Assembly: GCF_040822115.1 (NCBI RefSeq)
Contig: NZ_CP162004.1
Span: 1,116,001-1,180,000, forward strand
DNA from: Flavobacterium sp. WC2421
Lineage (GTDB): Bacteria; Bacteroidota; Bacteroidia; Flavobacteriales; Flavobacteriaceae
Length of the DNA: 64,000 nt
Reading direction: 5' to 3'
Part shown: piece after piece, positions 27,540 through 36,379 of the stretch
Numbering within the stretch: the first letter of the stretch is position 1
Layout of the letters: each line of letters starts with the position of its first letter
Program-made: the position numbers and the translations under genes
The notes under the pieces: generated by a model
The model's database searches: none
Told to the model about the DNA's origin: nothing
The model's input: the letters and a program-made list of their open reading frames with translations, nothing else

Positions 27540-30305
27540 ATGATAAATACTTCTTTTTTAGATAAAATTGCACATGTTTTAATTCAAGATTACTCCGATA
27601 AATTATCGAATACAATAGTAGTCTTACCTAATAAAAGAGCCAAGATATTCTTAATCGAAGCCTTAAAAAAACAAGTAAGCTCTAATGTACTTTCTCCAGA
27701 GATTATTAGTATTGAGGATTTTATTCAAGATATTGCGGCTATTCGTACGGTAGATCCTATTGAATTATTGTTTGAATTCTATGAGGTTTATTTGTCAGTT
27801 ACCGAAAATTCAAGCCAACAGTCCTTTGAGTTATTTGCAAATTGGGCCAAAATGCTTTTGCAAGATTTCAATGAAATTGACCGTTATTTATTAGATCCTA
27901 CTCATGTTTTGTCTTACCTAAAAGACATTGAGGATATCAAAAAATGGGGAATAGAGGTAGAGAACAAAACCCAACTACTAGAGAACTACATTGACTTCTG
28001 GAAATTACTGCCCAATTACTACCAATCATTATATGCTCATTTGCTAAAAAAAGGGATAGGCTATCAAGGTTTAATTTACCGTCAAGCAGTAGAAAATCTT
28101 ATTCATTTTTCGAAAACAATCACCGATAAGCATTACGTTTTTGCAGGCTTTAATGCCTTAAATGCTTCTGAAGAAAAAATTATTCAACACCTTATTGCTG
28201 CTGATCAAGCTAAAATATATTGGGACGCAGATCAAACGTTTCTAAATGATCCCTATCATGATGCAGGGCTGTTTTTAAGACGATTTAAAGCGAACTGGAA
28301 ACACTATAAATCCAATCCTTTTGAATGGATTGTAAATGATTTTTCGGAAACAAAAAATATCCAAGTCATTGGCACACCAAAAACAATTGGTCAGGCCAAA
28401 ATTACTGGAAGTATAATTGAAAAAATCATCAACAAGAATCCTTCAGCTTCACTTGATAAAGTAGCAGTTGTTCTTGGTGAGGAAAATGTGTTAGTTCCCC
28501 TTTTGTATTCGCTACCCTCAACCGTTGGTGCTTTGAATATTACCATGGGGTATTCGAGTAAAAACAATCCAGCTCAAATTTTGATTGCAAAGCTTTTCAA
28601 GATGCACACCAATGCCCTGTCTCGTAATGCTAAAAATTATGTGTTGTATTACAAAGATGTCTTGGATATTTTGACACATCCATTAGTGGAACCCTATGCC
28701 AAAACATCAGGATTGGTTACTATCATCAATCAAAATAATTATACATTTATTACCCATCAAAAGGTGATGGAATTAAATCCTGAACCTACTGATTTGTTTC
28801 TACTATTATTTAAAAAATGGGAGCAAGGGTCAATTGCAGTTTTAGATACTATTTCCGGTTTATTACTGACCATTAAGAACAACTTGAGTAATGATAATGA
28901 AGAAGAAAAAATTACAAAAGCCTTTGTTTTTGCTATTTTTAAGGTCATTAATAAATTGATTAATTATTATTCACAACACGAACATATTGACAAGATAGAC
29001 ACTTTACATGCTATTTACAAACAAGTAATTGATTTGGCGGAGGTTTCATTTGAAGGCGAGCCACTCAATGGTTTACAAATCATGGGTGTCCTTGAAAGTC
29101 GGGTTTTGGATTTTGATACCGTAATTGTTACTTCTATGAATGAAGGGAAGTTTCCGGCAGGAAAATCACAGAATTCTTTTATTCCTTATGATGTGAAACG
29201 CGAATTGGGATTGCCTACTTTCAAAGAAAAAGATGCGATTTACACCTATCACTTTTATCATTTACTGCAACGTGCAAAAAACATCTATTTGCTGTATAAC
29301 ACCGAAAGTGAAGGACTGGATGCAGGTGAAAAAAGCCGATTTATTACACAGCTAGAAGTAGAGAAGCAACGCAATCATAATCTTACGCACGAAATATACA
29401 ATGCTGTGCTACCTGAAACGGCTTATACGCCAATGAAGATTCAAAAATCGGAAGCAGTGATGACGCGATTGAAGGAAATTGCCACTGTTGGTTTTTCACC
29501 TTCGGCATTGACAAGCTATATCAGGAATCCGATTCAGTTTTATTTTCAGAAGATTTTACGCATTCGCGAAGTCGAAGAAGTCGAAGAAAATATTGCGTTG
29601 AATACGTTAGGAACTATTATTCATGAAACATTAAAAGTCTTGTATGAGCCTTTTATTGGTAAATTCATAGCCGAACATGACATTCAAAATTGCTTTAAGC
29701 AAATAGATGCTGAAGTACTTATACAATTCAAGGCCGTATACAAACAAGGAGATATTAAAAAAGGGCGAAATCTACTCGCTTTTGAAGTAGCTAAACGCAA
29801 TGTGTCTAATTTCTTAAAAGTAGAATTAGTAAGTATCAAAGCAGGTGATGCGATCAAAATCATTGCCTTAGAACAAACTTTTGAACGGACGTTAACGCAC
29901 CCAAGCTTGCCTTTTCCTGTATTGATAAAAGGGAATGTCGATAGAATCGAAGAGCGTAACGGCACTATCCGAATTATCGATTATAAAACGGGTAAAGTAG
30001 AGAAGTCGAGTGTGACTTTGAAAACGTGGAAAGGACTAACTGAAGAAATTAAAAACGATAAGATCATTCAGGTTTTGGCCTATGCTTTCATGTATGATAA
30101 ACTAGCGGATTCAAAACCTATTGAAGCTGGGATAATTTCGTTTAAGAATTTAAAATCAGGATTTTTACCTTTTAATTTTAAAGAGGAAAAAGACAGTGAA
30201 TATGTGATAAACGATATTATTATGGCTAATTATTTAGAACAAATTGTGTTGCTTTTAAAGGAAATTTTGGATGAAAAAGTACCATTTGAGGAAAAAATAA
30301 TTTAG
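27540..30305 (+). CDS. PD-(D/E)XK nuclease family protein, AddB-like
   Basis: A 921-residue protein with AddB architecture: N-terminal inactivated helicase-like region (NTIVVLPNKRAKIFLIEAL in place of a Walker A), a middle region with GLQIMGVLESRVLDFDTVIVTSMNEG and FIPYDVKRELGLPTFKEKDA, and a C-terminal RecB-like nuclease with IRIIDYKTGKVE near 820-832. It should act with the AddA-like protein in end resection. Where classical AddB has iron-sulphur cysteines (CPFxYF), this protein reads SPSALTSYIRNPIQFYFQ with no Cys, so the cluster is probably absent. It begins 11 bases after the ompA terminator, so it must have a separate promoter or depend on read-through. ATG at 27540 is supported by the family-like start. 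Confidence 0.85.
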   Translation: MINTSFLDKIAHVLIQDYSDKLSNTIVVLPNKRAKIFLIEALKKQVSSNVLSPEIISIEDFIQDIAAIRTVDPIELLFEFYEVYLSVTENSSQQSFELFANWAKMLLQDFNEIDRYLLDPTHVLSYLKDIEDIKKWGIEVENKTQLLENYIDFWKLLPNYYQSLYAHLLKKGIGYQGLIYRQAVENLIHFSKTITDKHYVFAGFNALNASEEKIIQHLIAADQAKIYWDADQTFLNDPYHDAGLFLRRFKANWKHYKSNPFEWIVNDFSETKNIQVIGTPKTIGQAKITGSIIEKIINKNPSASLDKVAVVLGEENVLVPLLYSLPSTVGALNITMGYSSKNNPAQILIAKLFKMHTNALSRNAKNYVLYYKDVLDILTHPLVEPYAKTSGLVTIINQNNYTFITHQKVMELNPEPTDLFLLLFKKWEQGSIAVLDTISGLLLTIKNNLSNDNEEEKITKAFVFAIFKVINKLINYYSQHEHIDKIDTLHAIYKQVIDLAEVSFEGEPLNGLQIMGVLESRVLDFDTVIVTSMNEGKFPAGKSQNSFIPYDVKRELGLPTFKEKDAIYTYHFYHLLQRAKNIYLLYNTESEGLDAGEKSRFITQLEVEKQRNHNLTHEIYNAVLPETAYTPMKIQKSEAVMTRLKEIATVGFSPSALTSYIRNPIQFYFQKILRIREVEEVEENIALNTLGTIIHETLKVLYEPFIGKFIAEHDIQNCFKQIDAEVLIQFKAVYKQGDIKKGRNLLAFEVAKRNVSNFLKVELVSIKAGDAIKIIALEQTFERTLTHPSLPFPVLIKGNVDRIEERNGTIRIIDYKTGKVEKSSVTLKTWKGLTEEIKNDKIIQVLAYAFMYDKLADSKPIEAGIISFKNLKSGFLPFNFKEEKDSEYVINDIIMANYLEQIVLLLKEILDEKVPFEEKII

Positions 30306-30479
30306 TGAATTGTGAGACGTGAAATGTGAAAAGTTATAATTGAGAATCATATGCGTGATTTTTAATTAGCATTATTTTGTCATTGATATTCTAGAAATTT
30401 ATTTTCTTTACAAAAAAGAGCAACTATCAAAAAAGCACTCAATATATTTGAATTTTTTAAAAGTACTTTAGTCATTAAT

Positions 30480-30719
30480 TTGGCTTTTTGTGTTCTGCCA
30501 GTTCTTTACTTGGGGTTTTTTGCTTTCAAGTATACTTTTTTAACGGTTGGTTTTGCGGTTAGTTTATTAGCCAAGGAAATCAATACTAAAAACGAATATT
30601 TGTTTTATTACAACAATAATATTTCTAAAACAGAACTTTGGTTGTATGCTTGGTGTTGTAATTTTGTAGCTCTCATTTTTCTAAGTCTTACTATTAATTT
30701 TATCAGTTTACTATTTTGA
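30480..30719 (+). CDS. Small membrane protein coupled to an ABC ATPase
   Basis: At least 79 residues, with hydrophobic segments near 1-30 (LPVLYLGFFAFKYTFLTVGFAVSLLA) and 55-79 (WLYAWCCNFVALIFLSLTINFISLLF). No ATG is present; TTG at 30480 is the nearest classical start, but the frame is open back to about 30387 and reads RATIKKALNIFEFFKSTLVIN before it, which looks like genuine protein, so the true start is uncertain. Its TGA overlaps the TTG of the following ATPase gene (TTGA), showing translational coupling. It is probably the membrane part of a tiny ABC transporter, but only two helices are visible and no family is recognised. Confidence 0.55.
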   Translation: MAFCVLPVLYLGFFAFKYTFLTVGFAVSLLAKEINTKNEYLFYYNNNISKTELWLYAWCCNFVALIFLSLTINFISLLF

Positions 30720-31387
30720 AAAAACATGTACTTGAAATAGACAGCGTTCAGAAAAGGTTTGATAATAAATCCATTCTGTCGGATGTGTATTTAAAATGTG
30801 AAACGAATGATATCATCGGTTTATTAGGTCGAAATGGCTCTGGGAAATCTACATTACTGAAAATTATTTTCGGAATTGAGATTGCCGATTTCAAGTTTGT
30901 CCGAATTGATGGCGTCGTGAAAGATAAAACCAATGATTTGTTCCAGCAAATTAGTTACCTCTCTCAAGATAATTTTATTCCAAATCATTTTACCGTTAAC
31001 AAAGCAATTGCACTAACATTAGAAAAAAGCAAAATAAATGCCTTTAATGATGATGAAATAATTAAGACTTTCAAGGATAAAAAAATTAATCATCTTTCTG
31101 GAGGAGAGTTGCGCTATCTCGAAATTAAACTGATTCTTAACAATACTTCTCAGTTTGTTCTTTTAGACGAGCCTTATAACGGTTTGTCACCATTAATGAT
31201 TGAAAAAGTCAATCTTTTGTTACAAGAACATTCAACAAAGAAAGGAATTGTTATTACAGATCATAATTATGAAAATGTAATTGCTATTTCTACTAAATTG
31301 ATATTGATGAAAGAAGGAAAAGCCCATCATCTAACCAATAAAAATGAATTGATTGAAAAAGGATATTTAAGAACTGGAAATTTCTAA
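30716..31387 (+). CDS. ABC transporter ATP-binding protein
   Basis: A 223-residue single nucleotide-binding domain. Walker A GRNGSGKST at 38-46, signature LSGGE at 127-131, Walker B FVLLDE at 147-152, H-loop H183 in VITDHN. It uses ATP to drive transport across the inner membrane with a permease, here presumably the small protein encoded just upstream with which it overlaps. Start is TTG at 30716; no ATG occurs in frame before the Walker A. The stop overlaps, tail to tail, the stop of the hydrolase gene on the other strand (shared CTAA at 31384-31387). Substrate unknown. Confidence 0.85.
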   Translation: MKKHVLEIDSVQKRFDNKSILSDVYLKCETNDIIGLLGRNGSGKSTLLKIIFGIEIADFKFVRIDGVVKDKTNDLFQQISYLSQDNFIPNHFTVNKAIALTLEKSKINAFNDDEIIKTFKDKKINHLSGGELRYLEIKLILNNTSQFVLLDEPYNGLSPLMIEKVNLLLQEHSTKKGIVITDHNYENVIAISTKLILMKEGKAHHLTNKNELIEKGYLRTGNF

Positions 31388-32166
31388 ATTTTCTTAAAAA
31401 ATTGTAATAAAACGCCTGTCAGTTCTTCTTGGTTTTCAATATGTGACATGTGTCCGTCAGGAAAAGTAATTAATTCTACATTGGTATTTTCAACTTGAAC
31501 TTTGGTTTCTTCGTAGTCTAAAACAGGATCTTTTTCGCCTAAAATCAACATTTTTGGATAAGGAGTAAGATGCAGTAAAACTTCTCGGTCTTTGCGTATT
31601 TTCATGCCTTCTAGTGAAGCAACAATAGCTTGAAGCGGTGTTTTTAAAGCTTCTTTTTTTACAATTTCAATTTGGTCATTTAATCGCTCTCGATTGTTTT
31701 CACTGAATAAATTGGTTATCGCCATGCTTACAAATCCTTTGTAGCTTTGTTTAACAGCCTTAATTGCTCGATCTCGATTTGTTTTTCGTTCATCACTATC
31801 TGCTTTTGCAGTTGAATTCAGTAAAACTAAACCTTTTACGGCATCAGGATGCATTTCGGCGAAAGCTAGAGCAACATAACCGCCCATAGAATGCCCAACG
31901 AAAATCGCTTTACGAATGCGCAACTCTGCCAAGACCGCATGAACAGCATCTGCATTGTCTTCCATGCTTTGCACATAACCCAAACATTCTGTTTCGCCAT
32001 GACCCAATAAGTCAATCGTGATTACTCGATTTTTTTTAGTAAAAGGGGCGATGAGGTTGTTCCACATTTTTTGATTTTCTAAGAAACCATGTAGGAAAAC
32101 TATTGCGGTTCCTTTTCCGGTATCCGAGTAGGCAATACTTGTATTTTTGAATTGTATGTGATTCAC
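31384..32166 (-). CDS. Alpha/beta-fold hydrolase
   Basis: A 260-residue serine hydrolase of the alpha/beta fold. The oxyanion motif is HGFLEN at 26-31, the nucleophile elbow GHSMGG contains S93, an acid is likely in LGEKDPVLDYEE near 208-218, and the His lies in FPDGHMSHIEN near 237-247. Several families share this layout (esterases, haloalkane dehalogenase-like, MenH-like), and none can be chosen by eye. It is probably cytosolic as there is no signal peptide. Its -7 promoter element is at 32193-32200. It converges on the ABC ATPase gene with a 4-base overlap. No operon partner. Confidence 0.88.
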   Translation of the reverse strand: MNHIQFKNTSIAYSDTGKGTAIVFLHGFLENQKMWNNLIAPFTKKNRVITIDLLGHGETECLGYVQSMEDNADAVHAVLAELRIRKAIFVGHSMGGYVALAFAEMHPDAVKGLVLLNSTAKADSDERKTNRDRAIKAVKQSYKGFVSMAITNLFSENNRERLNDQIEIVKKEALKTPLQAIVASLEGMKIRKDREVLLHLTPYPKMLILGEKDPVLDYEETKVQVENTNVELITFPDGHMSHIENQEELTGVLLQFFKKI

Positions 32167-32192
32167 TTTTTACTTTCGTTTTTGAGCAGCTG

Positions 32193-32200
32193 CAAAATTA
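32193..32200 (-). promoter_or_regulatory. -7 promoter element of the hydrolase gene
   Basis: TAATTTTG on the minus strand, exact TAnnTTTG, 26 bases upstream of the ATG. Confidence 0.5.
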
Positions 32201-32420
32201 GTAATTTAATTATGTTTAAATCCTATAAGTTTTCAGGATAGTAGGGGGAAGATGGTTTTTTAAACGATATAAAGTATAGAAGTTCATGTAAGTTTTTAGT
32301 TTCTAATTCTAACAACTGTCGTTATTTTGTCATTTAGACGGAGGAGAAATCACATAATAGGAGAAACTAGTGAGATGGCTCCTACGTCTGTATGACATGT
32401 TTGAGGAATAGTGTTAGTTG

Positions 32421-33221
32421 TTAAAATCGATTATCACCATCCAATAGATTTCCTAAACCGCCTAGTAAGCTTCCTTCGTCACGGCTGTTTCCACCTGCTT
32501 TGGGTGCGGAGGCTATGATTCTATCGGCTAGTCGGCTGAAGGGTAATGATTGTACATAAACAGTTCCAGGACCTCGAAGTGTGGCGTAAAATAACCCTTC
32601 TCCTCCAAAAATGGAATTCTTGATGCCGCCTATGAACTCGATATCGTAATCGACATCTTTGGTGAATCCTACAATACAACCGGTGTCAACTTTAAGTACT
32701 TCGCCTGCTTTTAATTCTTTTTTGGCTAGCGTTCCTCCTGAATGTACAAATGCCATTCCGTCTCCTTCGATTTTTTGCATGATGAAACCTTCTCCACCAA
32801 AAAGGCCGCGACCTATTTTTTTAGAAAATTCGATACCAACAGAAACACCTTTAGCAGCGCATAAAAACGAACTTTTTTGGCAGATGAATTTTCCTTGAAA
32901 TTCGGTTAGATCAATTGGGAGGATTTTACCTGGGTATGGTGATGCAAAAGAGACTTTTCCTTTTCCGTGATGCTGATTGATAAAGGCTGTCATGAACATG
33001 CTTTCGCCTGTTAAGACTCTTTTTCCTGCACTTAAAAGCTTGTCAAAAATCCCTGATTGTTGATGTGATCCGTCGCCAAAAATGGTTTGCATCTGAATGT
33101 TATTGTCCATCATCATGAAACTGCCTGCCTCGGCAATGACAATTTCTTGTGGATCTAGTTCGATTTCTACATACTGCATTTCTTCCCCGAAAATCTGGTA
33201 ATCTATTTCGTGTGCTGTCAT
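32421..33221 (-). CDS. AIM24/TIGR00266-family protein
   Basis: A 266-residue protein of the AIM24 family, a double beta-helix-like fold of unknown biochemical role, found widely in bacteria and in yeast mitochondria. Recognisable parts: YQIFGEEMQYVEIELDPQEIVIAEAGSFMMMD at the start, GRGLFGGEGFIMQKIEGDGMAFVHSGGTL in the middle, LKVDTGCIVGF and GEGLFYATLRGPGTVYVQSLPFSRLADRI near the end. The C-terminal tail (GGNSRDEGSLLGGLGNLL) is Gly-rich and likely disordered. No signal peptide. Upstream are only the terminator of the peptidase gene and element E, so it is probably transcribed alone. The 254-base gap to the hydrolase gene holds nothing recognised. Confidence 0.85.
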   Translation of the reverse strand: MTAHEIDYQIFGEEMQYVEIELDPQEIVIAEAGSFMMMDNNIQMQTIFGDGSHQQSGIFDKLLSAGKRVLTGESMFMTAFINQHHGKGKVSFASPYPGKILPIDLTEFQGKFICQKSSFLCAAKGVSVGIEFSKKIGRGLFGGEGFIMQKIEGDGMAFVHSGGTLAKKELKAGEVLKVDTGCIVGFTKDVDYDIEFIGGIKNSIFGGEGLFYATLRGPGTVYVQSLPFSRLADRIIASAPKAGGNSRDEGSLLGGLGNLLDGDNRF

Positions 33222-33392
33222 AATTTTGATTGTATTGATTTTTAAAAGATGATTTATGTGTATGAACCATTAAGGAATTAAGGTTCATTGTATTTTATTC
33301 TTTTTATAAGACGTAAATGGAGTGATAAAGTTACATTTTTTGGTGATTTTAGAATTCTTGTTTTGGAAAATTTAACGTTGTTGTAATGCGCA

Positions 33393-33492
33393 AGGGATGG
33401 CAGCGGATAGCCCACAGTCCCGTTTTTTAGGGACGAGGACTAGAAGTGTACAGCCCGACCCTGCCGGAGTTTACGGAGGCGGGATGCGCCCA
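33393..33492 (-). repeat. Hairpin repeat element E (divergent, reverse orientation)
   Basis: On the plus strand it reads GCGCAAGGGATGGCAGCGGATAGC ... CAGCCCGACCCTGCCGGAG ... CGGAGGCGGGATGCGCCC, which corresponds to the reverse complement of the outer arms of elements A and C. The central AATCCTTTT/AAAAGATT part is replaced by other sequence containing GTCCC/GGGAC. Local GC is clearly higher than the flanks. Confidence 0.6.
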
Positions 33493-33552
33493 AGAAAAAT
33501 GTTTAATCGTTTATTTGTTTAATGGTTGTTTGTTTATTTGGGCTTTGAATAT

Positions 33553-33590
33553 AAAAAAACGGCTCACATTGCTGTGAACCGTCTTTTTTT
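33553..33590 (-). terminator. Terminator of the Xaa-Pro peptidase gene
   Basis: GGCTCACA at 33561-33568 pairs with TGTGAACC at 33573-33580 around TTGC, extended by AAAAAAC/GTCTTTTTT. It lies within 20-55 bases of the pepP stop on the minus strand. Confidence 0.85.
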
Positions 33591-33608
33591 TCTCTTGATT
33601 CTATTTTC

Positions 33609-34901
33609 TTACGAATGCATCAAACTTTCTATTTCGTCTGCCTCGATAGGAATGTTGCGCATTAAATTGAACGGCTCTCCTTTTTCTTGAATGACAACAT
33701 CGTCCTCAAGACGGATTCCAAAACCTTCGGCTGGGATATAAATTCCAGGCTCTACCGTGAAAACCATATTGGCTTGCATAGGTTCAGTCAAGATTCCGTA
33801 ATCATGCGTGTCTAGACCCATGTGGTGGGAAGTTCCGTGCATGAAATATTTTTTATAGGCAGGCCATTCTGGGTTTTCATTTTGCACATCGGCTTTATCT
33901 ATTAAACCCAAACCTAATAATTCTGAAGTCATTAATTTACCCACTTCAACATGGTATTGTTTCCACATTGTTCCTGGAACAAGCATTTTTGTCGCTTCGT
34001 TTTTAACGTTTAATACGGCATTGTAAACTGCTTTTTGTCGGTCAGAGAATTTCCCTGATACAGGAATCGTACGTGTCATATCACTAGAATAATTTGCATA
34101 TTCAGCTCCTACGTCTAGTAATATTAAATCACCCGCTTTACATTGTTGGTTGTTTTCGATATAATGTAACACATTTGCATTATTTCCTGAACCAATGATT
34201 GGCGTGTACGCAAAACCTTTGGAACGATTGTAGAGGAATTCATGAATAAATTCGGCTTCAATTTCGTATTCCATTACATTTGGTTTCACAAAAGAAAGGA
34301 TGCGTCTAAATCCTTTTTCGGTGATGTCACATGCTTTTTGAATAAGGTCTAGTTCTTCACTTTCTTTCACTGAACGGATGCGTTGCAGGATAGGATTGCT
34401 TTTAGCAACAGTGTGTGCAGGATATTTTTCTTTCCACCATTTTACAAAACGGGCCTCACGAGTTTCAGTTTCTACTGTCGCTCTATAGTGCTCGTTTGTA
34501 TTGATATAAATCGTATCAGAATGTGTCATTAATTCGAATAAAACTTTCTCGAATTCTTGTAACCAGTACACAGTTTTGATTCCAGAAACAGATAACGCGC
34601 GTTCTTTGGTTAGTTTCTCCCCTTCCCAAACGGCGATATGTTCGTTCGTCTCTTTTAAGAATAATATTTCTCTTTGATGCTCATAAGGAGCATCTGGAAA
34701 AAGTAATAAGATGCTTTCTTCTTGGTCAACGCCACTTAAATAAAAAATATCACGGTGTTGCGCAAATGGCATGGTGCTATCGGCACTTATAGGATAGATG
34801 TCATTTGAGTTGAAAACAGCAACACTTTTAGGCTTCATTTGAGCCATGAATTTGGCGCGATTTTTTATAAATAAGTCACGGTCAATTTGATGGTATTTCA
34901 T
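33609..34901 (-). CDS. pepP: Aminopeptidase P family protein (Xaa-Pro aminopeptidase)
   Basis: A 430-residue dimetal peptidase that removes the N-terminal residue from Xaa-Pro peptides in the cytosol. N-terminal creatinase-like domain (about 1-170), then the pita-bread catalytic domain with ligands in LLDVGAEYANYSSDMTRTIPVSG (two Asp), HGTSHHMGLDTHD (His), VFTVEPGIYIP (Glu) and GIRLEDDVVI (Glu). Length matches E. coli PepP (441). The -7 element CAAAAATA (minus-strand TATTTTTG) at 34931-34938 fits the ATG at 34901 with a leader of about 25 bases. Transcribed alone with its own terminator. Confidence 0.93.
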   Translation of the reverse strand: MKYHQIDRDLFIKNRAKFMAQMKPKSVAVFNSNDIYPISADSTMPFAQHRDIFYLSGVDQEESILLLFPDAPYEHQREILFLKETNEHIAVWEGEKLTKERALSVSGIKTVYWLQEFEKVLFELMTHSDTIYINTNEHYRATVETETREARFVKWWKEKYPAHTVAKSNPILQRIRSVKESEELDLIQKACDITEKGFRRILSFVKPNVMEYEIEAEFIHEFLYNRSKGFAYTPIIGSGNNANVLHYIENNQQCKAGDLILLDVGAEYANYSSDMTRTIPVSGKFSDRQKAVYNAVLNVKNEATKMLVPGTMWKQYHVEVGKLMTSELLGLGLIDKADVQNENPEWPAYKKYFMHGTSHHMGLDTHDYGILTEPMQANMVFTVEPGIYIPAEGFGIRLEDDVVIQEKGEPFNLMRNIPIEADEIESLMHS

Positions 34902-34930
34902 AACGATCTTGTTTTTTACTTTTATTTATT

Positions 34931-34938
34931 CAAAAATA
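34931..34938 (-). promoter_or_regulatory. -7 promoter element of pepP
   Basis: TATTTTTG on the minus strand, exact TAnnTTTG, 29 bases upstream of the ATG. Confidence 0.5.
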
Positions 34939-34991
34939 CTAAGTTTAAATTGTTTCTAGTTATGAATTCGATAATTTTAAGTAAAAAACAA

Positions 34992-35041
34992 CAAAAAACG
35001 CATTGGCTTAAAAAGAGTCTTTTTAAACCAATGCGTTTTGC
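34992..35041 (-). terminator. Terminator of the aceBA operon
   Basis: AACGCATTGG (34997-35006) pairs with CCAATGCGTT (35028-35037), extended by A- and T-runs outside and AAAAAGA/TCTTTTT inside. On the minus strand it follows the aceA stop by about 20 bases. Confidence 0.88.
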
Positions 35042-35061
35042 AATTGAATTAGTAAGTTGTT

Positions 35062-36345
35062 TTATTTAAACTGTGCCGTTTCTGTTGAGTCTTTCATCGC
35101 TGTTGTTGAAGATCTTCCAGTGGTAACGGTATTTTGTACGGCATCAAAATAGGATGTCCCTACAAAGCCTTGGTGTTTAACCGCTTTAAATCCGTGTTTT
35201 TGCAACGCAAATTCACGCTCTTGTAATTCAGAATATCCTGCCATTCCTCTTTCTTTATAGGCTTTTGACAATTCAAACATACTGGTGTTTAAAGCATGAA
35301 ATCCTGCCAAAGTGATGAATTGAAATTTGTATCCCATTGCAGCAAGGTCTTCTCTAAAGGTTTCCATCTCTGCAACGGAAAGTTTTGCAGCCCAGTTGAA
35401 TGAAGGCGAACAGTTGTAGGCTAACATTTTGCCTGGGAATTCTTTGTGAATGGCATCGGCAAATTGTTTTGCATAAGCTAAATCTGGGTTGCTCGTTTCC
35501 ATCCAAATCAAATCAGCGTAAGGCGCATAACTTAACCCTCTATCAATTCCTTGTTGTACACCACAGTTTACATGGAAAAAACCTTCGGATGTTTTTTCAC
35601 CTGTAATAAATTTTGCATCTCTTGGATCAATGTCGCTTGTTAATAGATTTGCCGCATCCGCATCAGTACGTGCTACAATTAATGTTGGTGTTCCCATAAC
35701 ATCCGTCGCTAAACGTGCAGCAACCAATTTGTTAATAGCCTCTTGGGTTGGAACTAATACTTTTCCGCCTAAATGACCGCATTTTTTAGCTGAACTTAAT
35801 TGATCTTCAAAGTGAACTCCTGCAGCTCCCGATTCAATCATGGATTTCATTAATTCGAATGCATTTAGGTTTCCACCAAAACCTGCTTCGGCATCCGCTA
35901 CAATTGGTACTAAATAATCTTTTTTATTTTCTTCTCCGTTTACAACCTGGATTTGGTCTGCACGTAATAGTGCATTGTTGATTCTTTTTACTACTAGCGG
36001 AACGCTATTAGCGGGATATAAAGATTGGTCAGGGTACATTTCACCGGCAACATTAGCATCAGCAGCTACTTGCCATCCGCTCAAATAAATAGCTTCTAAT
36101 CCAGCTTCTACTTCTTGAATGGCTTGATTTCCAGTTAAGGCACCTAATCCGGCTACAAAATCTTGAGCGTTTAGTTTTTTCCATAATTTCTCAGCACCCA
36201 TTCTTGCAATACTGTGTTCTATTTTATAAGAACCTTGCAAGTTGATTACTTCTTCAGCTGTGTATGGGCGCTCAATGCCTTTCCACCTTGGGTTAGTGAT
36301 CCAATCCGTAACTAATGCTTGAATTCTTTCTTCTCTAGTTTTCAT
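35062..36345 (-). CDS. aceA: Isocitrate lyase
   Basis: A 427-residue enzyme of the glyoxylate shunt that splits isocitrate into glyoxylate and succinate in the cytosol, allowing growth on acetate and fatty acids. The family signature [14 protein letters not shown] near 184-197 has the active-site Cys; substrate-binding segments [11 protein letters not shown] and [11 protein letters not shown] are also visible. Length is close to E. coli AceA (434). It is second in an aceB-aceA operon, 34 bases after aceB, and ends at a strong terminator. A regulator gene of the RamB/ScfR type is divergent from aceB. Confidence 0.97.
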   Translation of the reverse strand: MKTREERIQALVTDWITNPRWKGIERPYTAEEVINLQGSYKIEHSIARMGAEKLWKKLNAQDFVAGLGALTGNQAIQEVEAGLEAIYLSGWQVAADANVAGEMYPDQSLYPANSVPLVVKRINNALLRADQIQVVNGEENKKDYLVPIVADAEAGFGGNLNAFELMKSMIESGAAGVHFEDQLSSAKKCGHLGGKVLVPTQEAINKLVAARLATDVMGTPTLIVARTDADAANLLTSDIDPRDAKFITGEKTSEGFFHVNCGVQQGIDRGLSYAPYADLIWMETSNPDLAYAKQFADAIHKEFPGKMLAYNCSPSFNWAAKLSVAEMETFREDLAAMGYKFQFITLAGFHALNTSMFELSKAYKERGMAGYSELQEREFALQKHGFKAVKHQGFVGTSYFDAVQNTVTTGRSSTTAMKDSTETAQFK

Positions 36346-36379
36346 AATTTCTTTTTTTTTGGTATTTTTTTTGGTTTGT

